A DNA stretch of 64,000 nt from Tenodera sinensis. Taxonomy: Eukaryota; Arthropoda; Insecta; Mantodea; Mantidae. Of this stretch, positions 13,431 to 26,730 are shown in pieces. The notes under the pieces are model-generated. The model worked only from the letters and a program-made list of their open reading frames with translations. It had not been told where the DNA came from and did no database searches. Location of the stretch: contig CM060968.1 of assembly GCA_030765045.1 (NCBI GenBank), positions 112,867,404 to 112,931,403 on the forward strand, given 5' to 3'. Position numbers and translations under genes: made by a program. Within the stretch, counting starts at the first letter, position 1. Each line of letters starts with the position of its first letter.

Positions 13431-16400
13431 AATGAAAATATGTATGTTTTGATGTACATTTCTGGTATATACAATGAAAATGTGTATGTTTTGATGTACA
13501 TTTCTTGAATGTACACTGAAAATGTGTAGGTTTTGATGTACATTTCTTTAATGTACAATGAAAATGTGTATGTTTTGATGTACATTTCTTGAGTGTACAA
13601 TGAAAATGTGTATGTTTTGATGTACATTTCTTGAGTGTACAATGAAAATGTGTATGTTTTGATGTACATTTCTTGAATGTACAATGAGAATGTGTATGTT
13701 TTGATGTACATTTCTTGAATGTACAATGAAAATGTGTATGTTTTGATGTATATTTCTTGAATGTACACTGAAAATGTGTATGTTTTGTTGTACATTTCTG
13801 GAATGTACAATGAAAATGTGTATGTTTTGATATACATTTCTTGAATGTACACTGAAAATGTGTATGTTTTGATGTACATTTCTTGAGTGTACAATGAAAA
13901 TGTGTATGTTCTGATGTACATTTGTTGTATATACAATGAAAATGTGTATGTTTTGATGTATATTTCTAGAATGTACAATGAAAATGTGTATGTTTTGATG
14001 TACATTTCTTGAATGTACAATGAAAATGTGTATGTTTAAATGTACATTTCTTGAATGTACACTGAAAATGTGTATGTTTTGATGTACATTTCTTGAGTGT
14101 ACAATGAAAATGTGTGTTTTGATGTACATTTCTTGAATGTACAATGAAAATGTGTATGTTTTGATGTATATTTATAGAATGTAGAATGAAAATGTGTATG
14201 TTTTGATGTATATTTCTTGAATGTACAATGAAAATGTGTATGTTTTGATGTACATTTCTTGAATGTACAATGAAAATGTGTATGTTTTGATGTACATTTC
14301 TTGAATGTACAATGAAAATGTGTATGTTTAAATGTACATTTCTTGAATGTACACTGAAAATGTGTATGTTTTGATGTACATTTCTTGAGTGTACAATGAA
14401 AATGTGTATGTTTTGATGTACATTTCTTGAATGTACAATGAAAATGTGTATGTTTTGATGTACATTTCTTGAATTAACAATGAAAATGTGTATGTTTTGA
14501 TATACATTTCTTGAATGTACCCTGAAAATGTGTATGTTTTGAAATACATTTCTTGAGTGTACAATGAAAATGTGTATGTTTTGATGTACATTTCTTGAAT
14601 GTACAACGAAAATGTGTATGTTTTGATGGACATTTCTTGAGTGTACAATGAAAATGTGTATGTTTTGATGTACATTTCTTGAATGTACAATGAAAATGTG
14701 TATGTTTTGATGTACATTTCTTGAGTGTACAATGAAAATGTGTATGTTTTGATGTACATTTCTTGAATGTACAATGAAAATGTGTATGTTTTGATGTATA
14801 TTTCTTGAATGTACAATGAAAATGTGTATGTTTTGATGTACATTTCTTGAGAGTACAATGAAAATGTGTATGCATTGATGTACATTTCTTGAATGTACAA
14901 TGAAAATGTGTATGTTTTGATCTACATTTCTTGAATGTACAATGAAAATGTTTATGTTTTGATGTACATTTCTTGAATGTACACTGAAAATGTGTATGTT
15001 TTGATGTACATTTCTTTAGTGCACAATGAAAATGTGTATGTTTTGATGTCCATTTCTTGTATATACAATGAAAATGTGTATGTTTTGATGTACGTTTCTT
15101 GAATGTACACTGAAAATGTGTATGTTTTGATATACATTTCTTGAATGTACAATGGAAATGTATATGTTTTCATGTACATTTCTTGAATGTACACTGAAAA
15201 TCTGTATGTTTTGATGTACATTTCTTGTATATACAATGAAAATGTATATGTTTTGATGTACATTTCTTGAATGTACACTGAAAATGTGTATGTTTTGATG
15301 TACATTTCTTGTATATACAATGAAAATGTATATGTTTTGATGTACATTTCTTGAATGTACACTGAAAATGTGTATGTTTTGATGTACATTTCTTGTATAT
15401 ACAATGAAAATGTATATGTTTTCATGTACATTTCTGGAATGTAATCTGAATATGTGTATGTTTTGATGTACATTTCTTGTATATACAATGAAAATGTGTA
15501 TGTTTTGATGTACATTTCTTGAATGTAATCTGAAAATGTGTATGTTTTGATATACATTTCTTGAATGTACAATGAAAATGTGTATGTTTTGATGTACATT
15601 TCTTGAATGTACACTGAAAATGTGTATGTTTTGATGTACATTTCTTGTATATACAATGAAAATGTGTATGTTTTGATGTACATTTCTTGAGTGTACAATG
15701 AAAATGTGTATGTTTTGATTAACATTTCTTGAATGTACACTGAAAGTGTGTAGGTTTTGATGTACATTTCTTGAATATACAATGAAAATTTGTATGTTTT
15801 GATGTAAATTTCTTGAATGTACACTGAAAGTGTGTATGTTTTGATATGCATTTCTTGAATGTACACTGAAAATGTGTGTTTTGATGTACATTTCTTGAAT
15901 GTACAATGAAAATGTGTATGTTTTGATGTACATTCTTTGAATGTCCAATGAAAATGTGTATGTTTTGATGTACATTTCTTGAATGTACAGTGAAAATGTG
16001 TATGTTTTGATGGACATTTCTTGAATGTACAATGAAAATGTGTATGTTTTGATATACATTTCTTGAATGTACAATGAAAATGTGTATGCTTTGATGTACA
16101 TTTCTTGAGTGTACAATGAAAATGTATATGTTTTGATGAACATTTCTTGAGTGTACAATCAAAATGTGCATGTTTTGATGTACATTTCTTGAATGTACAA
16201 TAAGAATGTGTATGTTTTGATGTACATTTCTTGAATGTACAATGAAAATGTTTATGTTTTGATGTACATTTCTTGAATGTACAATGAAAATGTGTATGTT
16301 TTGATGTACATTTCTTGAATGTACAATGAAAATGTGTATGTTTTGATGTACATTTCTTGAATGTAATCTGAAAATGTGTATGTTTTGATATACATTTCTT

Positions 16401-16702
16401 GAATGTACAATGAAAATGTATATGTTTTCATGTACATTTCTTGAATGTACACTGAAAATGTGTATGTTTTGATGTACATTTCTTGTATATACAATGAAAA
16501 TGTATATGTTTTGATGTACATTTCTTGAATGTACACTGAAAATGTGTATGTTTTGATGTATATTTCTTGTATATACAATGAAAATGTGTATGTTTTGATG
16601 TACATTTCTGGTATATACAATGAAAATGTGTATGTTTTGATGTACAATTTTTGAATGTACCCTGAAAATGTGTATGTTTTGATGTACATTTCTTGTATAT
16701 AC
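13430..16702 (+). repeat. 78-monomer tandem duplication, second copy
   Basis: Nearly base-for-base repeat of the preceding 3,272 bp, including both 2-bp deletions (near 14,115 and 15,877), the GATTAACATTTC variant (about 15,717) and the TTTAGTGCAC signature (about 15,015). By eye I see few differences from the first copy, so this duplication looks recent. After about 16,702 the sequence returns to the order of 7,765-8,018. Confidence 0.9.
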
Positions 16703-17005
16703 AATGAAAATGTCTATGTTTTGATGTAAATTTTTAAATGTACAATGAAAATGTGTATGTTTTGATGTACATTTGTTGAATGTACAATGAAAATGTGTAT
16801 GTTTTGATATACATTTCTTGAATGTACAATGAAAAAGTGTATGTTTTGATGTACATTTCTTGAGTGTACAATGAAAATGTGTATGTTTTGATGTACATTT
16901 CTTGAGTGTACAATGAAAATGTGTATGCTTTGATGTACATTTCTTGAATATACAATGAAAATGTGTATGTTTTGATCTACATTTCTTGAATATACAATGA
17001 AAATG
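14740..17005 (+). repeat. 54-monomer tandem duplication, first copy (2,265 bp)
   Basis: Matches 17,005-19,270 at an offset of 2,265 bp, which is 54 x 42 minus 3. The 3 bp are accounted for by a 2-bp deletion near 15,877 and a 1-bp deletion near 16,733. The segment spans the right end of the 3,272-bp second copy and the tail of unit U, so it formed after the 3,272-bp event. After 16,733 the offset becomes 2,266 bp because the second copy does not carry that 1-bp deletion. Confidence 0.85.
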
Positions 17006-19270
17006 TGTATGTTTTGATGTACATTTCTTGAATGTACAATGAAAATGTGTATGTTTTGATGTATATTTCTTGAATGTACAATGAAAATGTGTATGTTTTG
17101 ATGTACATTTCTTGAGAGTACAATGAAAATGTGTATGCATTGATGTACATTTCTTGAATGTACAATGAAAATGTGTATGTTTTGATCTACATTTCTTGAA
17201 TGTACAATGAAAATGTTTATGTTTTGATGTACATTTCTTGAATGTACACTGAAAATGTGTATGTTTTGATGTACATTTCTTTAGTGCACAATGAAAATGT
17301 GTATGTTTTGATGTCCATTTCTTGTATATACAATGAAAATGTGTATGTTTTGATGTACGTTTCTTGAATGTACACTGAAAATGTGTATGTTTTGATATAC
17401 ATTTCTTGAATGTACAATGGAAATGTATATGTTTTCATGTACATTTCTTGAATGTACACTGAAAATCTGTATGTTTTGATGTACATTTCTTGTATATACA
17501 ATGAAAATGTATATGTTTTGATGTACATTTCTTGAATGTACACTGAAAATGTGTATGTTTTGATGTACATTTCTTGTATATACAATGAAAATGTATATGT
17601 TTTGATGTACATTTCTTGAATGTACACTGAAAATGTGTATGTTTTGATGTACATTTCTTGTATATACAATGAAAATGTATATGTTTTCATGTACATTTCT
17701 TGAATGTAATCTGAAAATGTGTATGTTTTCATGTACATTTCTTGTATATACAATGAAAATGTGTATGTTTTGATGTACATTTCTTGAATGTAATCTGAAA
17801 ATGTGTATGTTTTGATATACATTTCTTGAATGTACAATGAAAATGTGTATGTTTTGATGTACATTTCTTGAATGTACACTGAAAATGTGTATGTTTTGAT
17901 GTACATTTCTTGTATATACAATGAAAATGTGTATGTTTTGATGTACATTTCTTGAGTGTACAATGAAAATGTGTATGTTTAGATTAACATTTCTTGAATG
18001 TACACTGAAAGTGTGTAGGTTTTGATGTACATTTCTTGAATATACAATGAAAATTTGTATGTTTTGATGTAAATTTCTTGAATGTACACTGAAAATGTGT
18101 ATGTTTTGATATGTATTTCTTGAATGTACACTGAAAATGTGTGTTTTGATGTACATTTCTTGAATGTACAATGAAAATGTGTATGTTTTGATGTACATTC
18201 TTTGAATGTCCAATGAAAATGAGTATGTTTTGATGTACATTTCTTGAATGTACAGTGAAAATGTGTATGTTTTGATGGACATTTCTTGAATGTACAATGA
18301 AAATGTGTATGTTTTGATATACATTTCTTGAATGTACAATGAAAATGTGTATGCTTTGATGTACATTTCTTGAGTGTACAATGAAAATGTATATGTTTTG
18401 ATGAACATTTCTTGAGAGTACAATCAAAATGTGCATGTTTTGATGTACATTTCTTGAATGTACAATAAGAATGTGTATGTTTTGATGTACATTTCTTGAA
18501 TGTACAATGAAAATGTTTATGTTTTGATGTACATTTCTTGAATGTACAATGAAAATGTGTATGTTTTGATGTACATTTCTTGAATGTACAATGAAAATGT
18601 GTATGTTTTGATGTACATTTCTTGAATGTAATCTGAAAATGTGTATGTTTTGATATACATTTCTTGAATGTACAATGAAAATGTATATGTTTTCATGTAC
18701 ATTTCTTGAATGTACACTGAAAATGTGTATGTTTTGATGTACATTTCTTGTATATACAATGAAAATGTATATGTTTTGATGTACATTTCTTGAATGTACA
18801 CTGAAAATGTGTATGTTTTGATGTATATTTCTTGTATATACAATGAAAATGTGTATGTTTTGATGTACATTTCTGGTATATACAATGAAAATGTGTATGT
18901 TTTGATGTACATTTTTTGAATGTACCCTGAAAATGTGTATGTTTTGATGTACATTTCTTGTATATACAATGAAAATGTCTATGTTTTGATGTACATTTTT
19001 TGAATGTACAATGAAAATGTGTATGTTTTGATGTACATTTGTTGAATGTACAATGAAAATGTGTATGTTTTGATATACATTTCTTGAATGTACAATGAAA
19101 AAGTGTATGTTTTGATGTACATTTCTTGAGTGTACAATGAAAATGGGTATGTTTTGATGTACATTTCTTGAGTGTACAATGAAAATGTGTATGCTTTGAT
19201 GTACATTTCTTGAATATACAATGAAAATGTGTATGTTTTGATCTACATTTCTTGAATATACAATGAACAT
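17005..19270 (+). repeat. 54-monomer tandem duplication, second copy
   Basis: Repeats 14,740-17,005, with the TTTAGTGCAC signature at about 17,280, a 2-bp deletion near 18,141 and the GATTAACATTTC-type monomer near 17,982. It differs by scattered substitutions: GATATGTATTTC replaces GATATGCATTTC near 18,110, and a full-length monomer near 18,998 stands where the first copy lost a base. From about 17,240 it also forms the start of the 9.49-kb unit V. Confidence 0.85.
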
Positions 19271-20139
19271 GTGTATGTTTTGATGTACATTTCTTGAATG
19301 TACACTGAAAATGTGTATGTTTTGATGTACATTTCTTTAGTGCACAATGAAAATGTGTATGTTTTGATGTACATTTCTTGTATATACAATGAAAATGTGT
19401 ATCTTTTGATGTACATTTGTTGAATGTACACTGAAAATGTGTATGTTTTGATGTACATTTCTTGAATGTACGCTGTAAATGTGTATGTTTTGATATACAT
19501 TTCTTGAATGTACACTGAAAATGTGTATGTTTTCATGTACATTTCTTGAATGTACACTGAAAATGTGTATGTTTTGATGTACATTTCTTGTATATACAAT
19601 GAAAATGTATATGTTTTGATGTACATTTCTTGAATGTACACTGAAAATGTGTATGTTTTGATGTACATTTCTTGTATATACAATGAAAATGTGTATGTTT
19701 TGATGTACATTTCTGGTATATACAATGAAAATGTGTATGTTTTGATGTACATTTCTTGAATGTACACTGAAAATGTGTATGTTTTGATGTACATTTCTTG
19801 AGTGTACAATGAAAATGTGTATGTTTTGATGAACATTTCTTGAATCTATACTGAAAATTTTGTAGGTTTTGATGTACATTTCTTTAATGTACAATGAAAA
19901 TGTGTATGTTTTGATGTACATTTCTTGTATATACAATGAAAATATGTATGTTTTGATGTACATTTCTGGTATATACAATGAAAATGTGTATGTTTTGATG
20001 TACATTTCTTGAATGTACACTGAAAATGTGTATGTTTTGATGTACAGTTCTTGAGTGTACAATGAAAATGTGTATGTTTTGATGTACATTTCTTGAATCT
20101 ACACTGAAAATGTGTAGGTTTTGATGTACATTTCTTTAA

Positions 20140-20750
20140 TGTACAATGAAAATGTGTATGTTTTGTTGTACATTTCTGGAATGTACAATGAAAATGTGTA
20201 TGTTTTGATATACATTTCTTGAATGTACACTGAAAATGTGTATGTTTTGATGTACATTTCTTGAGTGTACAATAAAAATGTGTATGTTTTGATGTACATT
20301 TGTTGTATATACAATGAAAATGTGTATGTTTTGATGTATATTTCTAGAATGTACAATGAAAATGTGTATGTTTTGATGTACATATCTTGAGTGTACAATG
20401 AAAATGTGTATGTTTTGATGTACATTTCTTGAATGTACAATGAGAATGTGTATGTTTTGATGTACATTTCTTGAATGTACAATGAAAATGTGTATGTTTT
20501 GATGTATATTTCTTGAATGTACACTGAAAATGTGTATGTTTTGTTGTACATTTCTGGAATGTACAATGAAAATGTGTATGTTTTGATATACATTTCTTGA
20601 ATGTACGCTGAAAATGTGTATGTTTTGATGTACATTTCTTGAGTGTACAATGAAAATGTGTATGTTTTGATGTACATTTGTTGTATATACAATGAAAATG
20701 TGTATGTTTTGATGTATATTTCTAGAATGTACAATGAAAATGTGTATGTT
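20140..20750 (+). repeat. Internal 9-monomer (378 bp) tandem duplication
   Basis: The block containing GTTTTGTTG, TTCTGGAATG, GATATACA, GAGTGTACA, TTTGTTGTATATA and TTTCTAGAAT variants occurs twice in succession. TTTCTAGAAT sits at 20,341 and 20,719, exactly 378 bp (9 monomers) apart. The same arrangement is inherited by copy 2 of unit V at about 29,631-30,241, so it predates the 9.49-kb duplication. Confidence 0.8.
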
Positions 20751-22539
20751 TTGATGTACATTTCTTGAATGTACAATGAAAATGTGTATGTTTAAATGTA
20801 CATTTCTTGAATGTACACTGAAAATGTGTATGTTTTGATGTACATTTCTTGAGTGTACAATGAAAATGTGTATGTTTTGATGTACATTTCTTGAATGTAC
20901 AATGAAAATGTGTATGTTTTGATGTATATTTATAGAATGTACAATGAAAATGTGTATGTTTTGATGTACATTTCTTGAATGTACTATGAAAATGTGTATG
21001 TTTAAATGTACATTTCTTGAATGTACACTGAAAATGTGTATGTTTTGATGTACATTTCTTGAGTGTACAATGAAAATGTGTATGTTTTGATGTACATTTC
21101 TTGAATGTACACTGAAAATGTGTATGTTTTGATGTACATTTCTTGAATGTACAATGAAAATGTGTATGTTTTGATGTGCATTTCTTGAATGTACAATGAA
21201 AATGTGTATGTTTAAATGTACATTTCTTGAATGTACACTGAAAATGTGTATGTTTAAATGTACATTTCTTGAATGTACACTGAAAATGTGTATGTTTTGA
21301 TGTACATTTCTTGAGTGTACAATGAAAATGTGTATGTTTTGATGTACATTTCTTGTATATACAATGAAAATGTGTATGTTTTGATGTATATTTCTAGAAT
21401 GTACAATGAAAATGTGTATGTTTTGATGTACATTTCTTGAATGTACAATGAAAATGTGTATGTTTGAATGTACATTTCTTGAATGTGCACTGAAAATGTG
21501 TATGTTTTGATGTACATTTCTTGAGTGTACAATGAAAATGTGTATGTTTTGACGTACATTTCTTGAATGTACAATGAAAATGTGTATGTTTTGATGTACA
21601 TTTCTTGAATGTACAATGAAAATGTGTATGTTTTGATATACATAACGTGAATGTACCCTGAAAATGTGTATGTTTTGAAATACATTTCTTGAGTGTACAA
21701 TGAAAATGTGTATGTTTTGATGTACATTTCTTGAATGTACAATGAAAATGTGTATGTTTTGATGAACATTTCTTGAGAGTACAATGAAAATGTGTATGTT
21801 TTGATGTACATTTCTTGAATGTACAATGAAAATGTGTATGTTTTGATGTACATTTCTTGAGTGTACAATGAAAATGTGTATGTTTTGATGTACATTTCTT
21901 GAATGTACAATGAAAATGTGTATGTTTTGATGTACATTTCTTTAGTGTACAATGAAAATGTGTTTGTTCTGATGTACATTTCTTGAATGTACACTGAAAA
22001 TGTGTATTTTTTGTTATACATTTCTTGAATGTACACTGAAAATGTGTATGTTTTGATGTGCATTTGTTGAATGTACAATGAAAATGTGTATGTTTTGATA
22101 TACATTTCTTGAATGTACAATGAAAAAGTGTATGTTTTGATGTACATTTCTTGATTGTACAATGAAAATGTGTATGTTTTGATGTACATTTCTTGAGTGT
22201 ACAATGAAAATGTGTATGCTTTGATGTACATTTCTTGAATGTACAATGAAAATGTGTATGTTTTGATCTACATTTCTTGAATGTACAATGAAAATGTGTA
22301 TGTTTTGATGTACATTTCTTGAATGTACACTGAAAATGTGTATGTTTTGATGTACATTTCTTTAGTGCACAATGAAAATGTGTATGTTTTGATGTCCATT
22401 TCTTGTATATACAATGAAAATGTGTATGTTTTGATGTACGTTTCTTGAATGTACACTGAAAATGTGTATGTTTTGATATACATTTCTTGAATGTACAATG
22501 GAAATGTATATGTTTTCATGTACATTTCTTGAATGTACA

Positions 22540-24720
22540 CTGAAAATGTGTATGTTTTGATGTACATTTCTTGTATATACAATGAAAATGTATATGTTTT
22601 GATGTACATTTCTTGAATGTACACTGAAAATGTGTATGTCTTGATGTAAATCTCTTGTATATACAATGAAGATGTATATGTTTTGATGTACATTTCTTGA
22701 ATGTACACTGAAAATGTGTATGTTTTGATGTACATTTCTTGTATATACAATGAAAATGTATATGTTTTCATGTACATTTCTTGAATGTATTCTGAAAATG
22801 TGTATGTTTTGATGTACATTTCTTGTATATACAATGAAAATGTGTATGTTTTGATGTACATTTCTTGAATGTAATCTGAAAATGTGTATGTTTTGTTGTA
22901 CATTTCTTGAATGTACAATGAAAATGTGTATGTTTTGATGTACATTTCTTGAATGTACACTGAAAATGTGTATGTTTTGATGTACATTTCTTGTATATAC
23001 AATGAAAATGTGTATGTTTTGATGTACATTTCTTGAGTGTACAATGAAAATGTGTATGTTTTGATGTACATTTCTTGAATGTACACTGAAAATGTGTAGG
23101 TTTTGATGTACATTTCTTGAATATACAATGAAAATTTGTATGTTTTGATGTACATTTCTTGAATGTACACTGAAAATGTGTATGTTTTGATATGCATTTC
23201 TTGAATGTACACTGAAAATTTGTGTTTTGATGTACATTTCTTGAATGTACAATGAAAATGTGTATGTTTTGATGTAAATTCTTTGAATGTACAATGAAAA
23301 TGTGTATGTTTTGATGTACATTTCTTGAATGTACAATGAAAATGTGTATGTTTTGATGTACATTTCTTAAATGTACAATGAAAATGTGTATGTTTTGATA
23401 TACATTTCTTGAATGTACAATGAAAATGTGTATGCTTTGATGTACATTTCTTGAGTGTACAATGAAAATGTGTATGTTTTGATGAACATTTCTTGAGTGT
23501 ACAATCAAAATGTGCATGTTTTGATGTACATTTCTTGAATGTACAATAAGAATGTGTATGTTTTGATGTACATTTCTTGAATGTACAATGAAAATGTTTA
23601 TGTTTTGATGTACATTTCTTGAATGTACAATGAAAATGTGTATGTTTTGACGTACATTTCTTGAATGTACAATGAAAATGTGTATGTTTTGATGTACATT
23701 TTTTGAATGTAATCTGAAAATGTGTATGTTTTGATGTACATTTCTTGTATATACAATGAAAATATATATGTTTTGATGTACATTTCTTGAATGTACACTG
23801 AAAATGTGTATGTTTTGATGTACATTTCTTGTATATACAATGAAAATGTATATGTTTTGATGTACATTTCTTGAATGTACACTGAAAATGTGTATGTTTT
23901 GATGTACATTTCTTGTATATACAATGAAAATGTATATGTTTTCATGTACATTTCTTGAATGTTATCTGAAAATGTGTATGTTTTGATGTACATTTCTTGT
24001 ATATACAATGAAAATGTGTATGTTTGGATGTACATTTCTTGAATGTAATCTGAAAATGTGTATGTTTTGATATACATTTCTTGAATGTACAATGAAAATG
24101 TGTATGTTTTGATGTACATTTCTTGAATGTACACTGAAAATGTGTATGTTTTGATGTACATTTCTTGTATATACAATGAAAATGTGTATGTTTTGATGTA
24201 CATTTCTTGAGTGTACAATGAAAATGTGTATGTTTTGATTAACATTTCTTGAATGTACACTGAAAGTGTGTAGGTTTTGATGTACATTTCTTGAATATAC
24301 AATGAAAATTTGTATGTTTTGATGTACATTTCTTGAATGTACACTGAAAATGTGTATGTTTTGATATGCATTTCTTGAATGTACACTGAAAATGTGTGTT
24401 TTGATGTACAATTCTTGAATGTACAATGAAAATGTGTATGTTTTGATGTACATTCTTTGAATGTCCAATGAAAATGTGTATGTTTTGATGTACATTTCTT
24501 GAATGTACAATGAAAATGTGTATGCTTTGATGTACATTTCTTGAGTGTACAATGAAAATGTGTATGTTTTGATGAACATTTCTTGAGTGTACAATCAAAA
24601 TGTGCATGTTTTGATGTACATTTCTTGAATGTACAATAAGAATGTGTATGTTTTGATGTACATTTCTTGAATGTACAATGAAAATGTTTATGTTTTGATG
24701 TACATTTCTTGAATGTACAA
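22540..24720 (+). repeat. Approximately 1.1-kb imperfect duplication inside unit V
   Basis: Two related runs lie one after the other. GTTTTCATG near 22,765 recurs near 23,939 (1,174 bp, 28 monomers minus 2 bp), and GTACAATAAG at 23,541 recurs at 24,631 (1,090 bp, 26 monomers minus 2 bp). The second run has therefore lost two monomers. The 2-bp deviations are the GTGTGTTTTG-type deletions near 23,218 and 24,396. Copy 2 of unit V carries the same pair, with GTACAATAAG at 33,032 and 34,121. Confidence 0.75.
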
Positions 24721-26518
24721 TGAAAATGTGTATGTTTTGATGTACATTTCTTGAATGTACAATGAAAATGTGTATGTTTTGATGTACATTTCTTGAATGT
24801 AATCTGAAAATGTGTATGTTTTGATATACATTTCTTGAATGTACAATGAAAATGTATATGTTTTCATGTACATTTCTTGAATGTACACTGAAAATGTGTA
24901 TGTTTTGATGTACATTTCTTGTATATACAATGAAAATGTATATGTTTTGATGTACATTTCTTGAATGTACACTGAAAATGTGTATGTTTTGATGTATATT
25001 TCTTGTATATACAATGAAAATGTGTATGTTTTGATGTACATTTCTGGTATATACAATGAAAATGTGTATGTTTTGATGTACATTTTTTGAATGTACCCTG
25101 AAAATGTGTATGTTTTGATGTACATTTCTTGTATATACTATGAAAATGTCTATGTTTTGATGTACATTTTTTGAATGTACAATGAAAATGTGTATGTTTT
25201 GATGTACATTTGTTGAATGTACAATGAAAATGTGTATGTTTTGATATACATTTCTTGAATGTACAATGAAAAAGTGTATGTTTTGATGTACATTTCTTGA
25301 GTGTACAATGAAAATGTGTATGTTTTGATGTACATTTCTTGAGTGTACAATGAAAATGTGTATGCTTTGATGTACATTTCTTGAATGTACAATGAAAATG
25401 TGTATGTTTTGATCTACATTTCTTGAATATACAATGAAAATGTGTATGTTTTGATGTACATTTCTTGAATAAACACTGAAAATGTGTATGTTTTGATGTA
25501 CATTTCTTTAGTGCACAATGAAAATGTGTATGTTTTGATGTACATTTCTTGTATATACAATGAAAATGTGTATGTTTTCATGTACATTTCTTGAATGTAC
25601 ACTGAAAATGTGTATGTTTTGATGTACATTTCTTGAATGTACACTGAAAATGTGTATGTTTTGATGTACATTTCTTGAATGTACGCTGTAAATGTGTATG
25701 TTTTGATATACATTTCTTGAATGTACACTGAAAATGTGTATGTTTTCATGTACATTTCTTGAATGTACACTGAAAATGTGTATGTTTTGATGTACATTTC
25801 TTGTATTTACAATGAAAATGTATATGTTTTGATGTACATTTCTTGAATGTACACTGAAAATGTGTATGTTTTGATGTACATTTCTTGTATATACAATGAA
25901 AATGTGTATGTTTTGATGTACATTTCTGGTATATACAATGAAAATGTGTATGTTTTGATGTACATTTCTTGAATGTACACTGAAAATGTGTATGTTTTGA
26001 TGTACATTTCTTGAGTGTACAATGAAAATGTGTATGTTTTGATGTACATTTCTTGAATCTATACTGAAAATGTGTACGTTTTGATGTACATTTCTTTAAT
26101 GTACAGTGAAAATGTGTATGTTTTGATGTACATTTCTTGTATATACAATGAAAATATGTATGTTTTGATGTACATTTCTGGTATATACAATGAAAATGTG
26201 TATGTTTTGATGTACATTTCTTGAATGTACACTGAAAATGTGTATGTTTTGATGTACAGTTCTTGAGTGTACAATGAAAATGTGTATGTTTTGATGTACA
26301 TTTCTTGAATCTACACTGAAAATGTGTAGGTTTTGATGTACATTTCTTTAATGTACAATGAAAATGTGTATGTTTTGTTGTACATTTCTGGAATGTACAA
26401 TGAAAATGTGTATGTTTTGATATACATTTCTTGAATGTACACTGAAAATGTGTATGTTTTGATGTACATTTCTTGAGTGTACAATGAAAATGTGTATGTT
26501 TTGATGTACATTTGTTGT

Positions 26519-26533
26519 ATATACCTACAATGA
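26519..26533 (+). repeat. Private 4-bp insertion in one monomer
   Basis: The usual TGTATATACAATG reads TGTATATACCTACAATG here. It is the only insertion larger than 1 bp that I noticed in the window, and it is absent from the matching site of the other unit-V copy (about 36,015). It therefore arose after the 9.49-kb duplication, or was lost from copy 2 by conversion. Confidence 0.85.
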
Positions 26534-26730
26534 AAATGTGTATGTTTTGATGTATATTTCTAGAATGTACAATGAAAATGTGTATGTTTTGATGTACATT
26601 TCTTGAGTGTACAATGAAAATGTGTATGTTTTGATGTACATTTCTTGAATGTACAATGAGAATGTGTATGTTTTGATGTACATTTCTTGAATGTACAATG
26701 AAAATGTGTATGTTTTGATGTATATTTCTT

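Larger units (their letters stand above)
8018..17005 (+). repeat. HOR unit U, copy 2, enlarged by an internal duplication
   Basis: This copy follows copy 1 in the same monomer order up to about 13,430. It then jumps back through a 3,272-bp tandem duplication, and finishes at 16,702-17,005 with the sequence that ends copy 1 (about 7,765-8,018). Private differences include a 2-bp deletion near 9,668, and the full-length GTTTTCATG near 9,550 where copy 1 has lost one T. The enlarged copy is therefore one original U unit plus one extra 78-monomer segment. Confidence 0.8.
17240..26730 (+). repeat. 226-monomer HOR unit V, copy 1 (9,491 bp)
   Basis: Matches 26,731-36,226 at an offset of 9,491 bp, which is 226 x 42 minus 1. 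The internal indels sum to -1: near 18,141 (-2), 19,858 (+1), 23,218 (-2), 24,396 (-2) and 26,525 (+4). Landmarks shared with copy 2 include GTGTTTGTTC at 21,960 and 31,451 and the odd CATAACGTG monomer near 21,641 and 31,132. The 4-bp insertion near 26,525 is private to this copy, so the offset drops to 9,486 bp after it. Internal repeats include a 378-bp period near 20.1-20.8 kb and a roughly 1.1-kb period at 22.5-24.7 kb. Confidence 0.92.
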
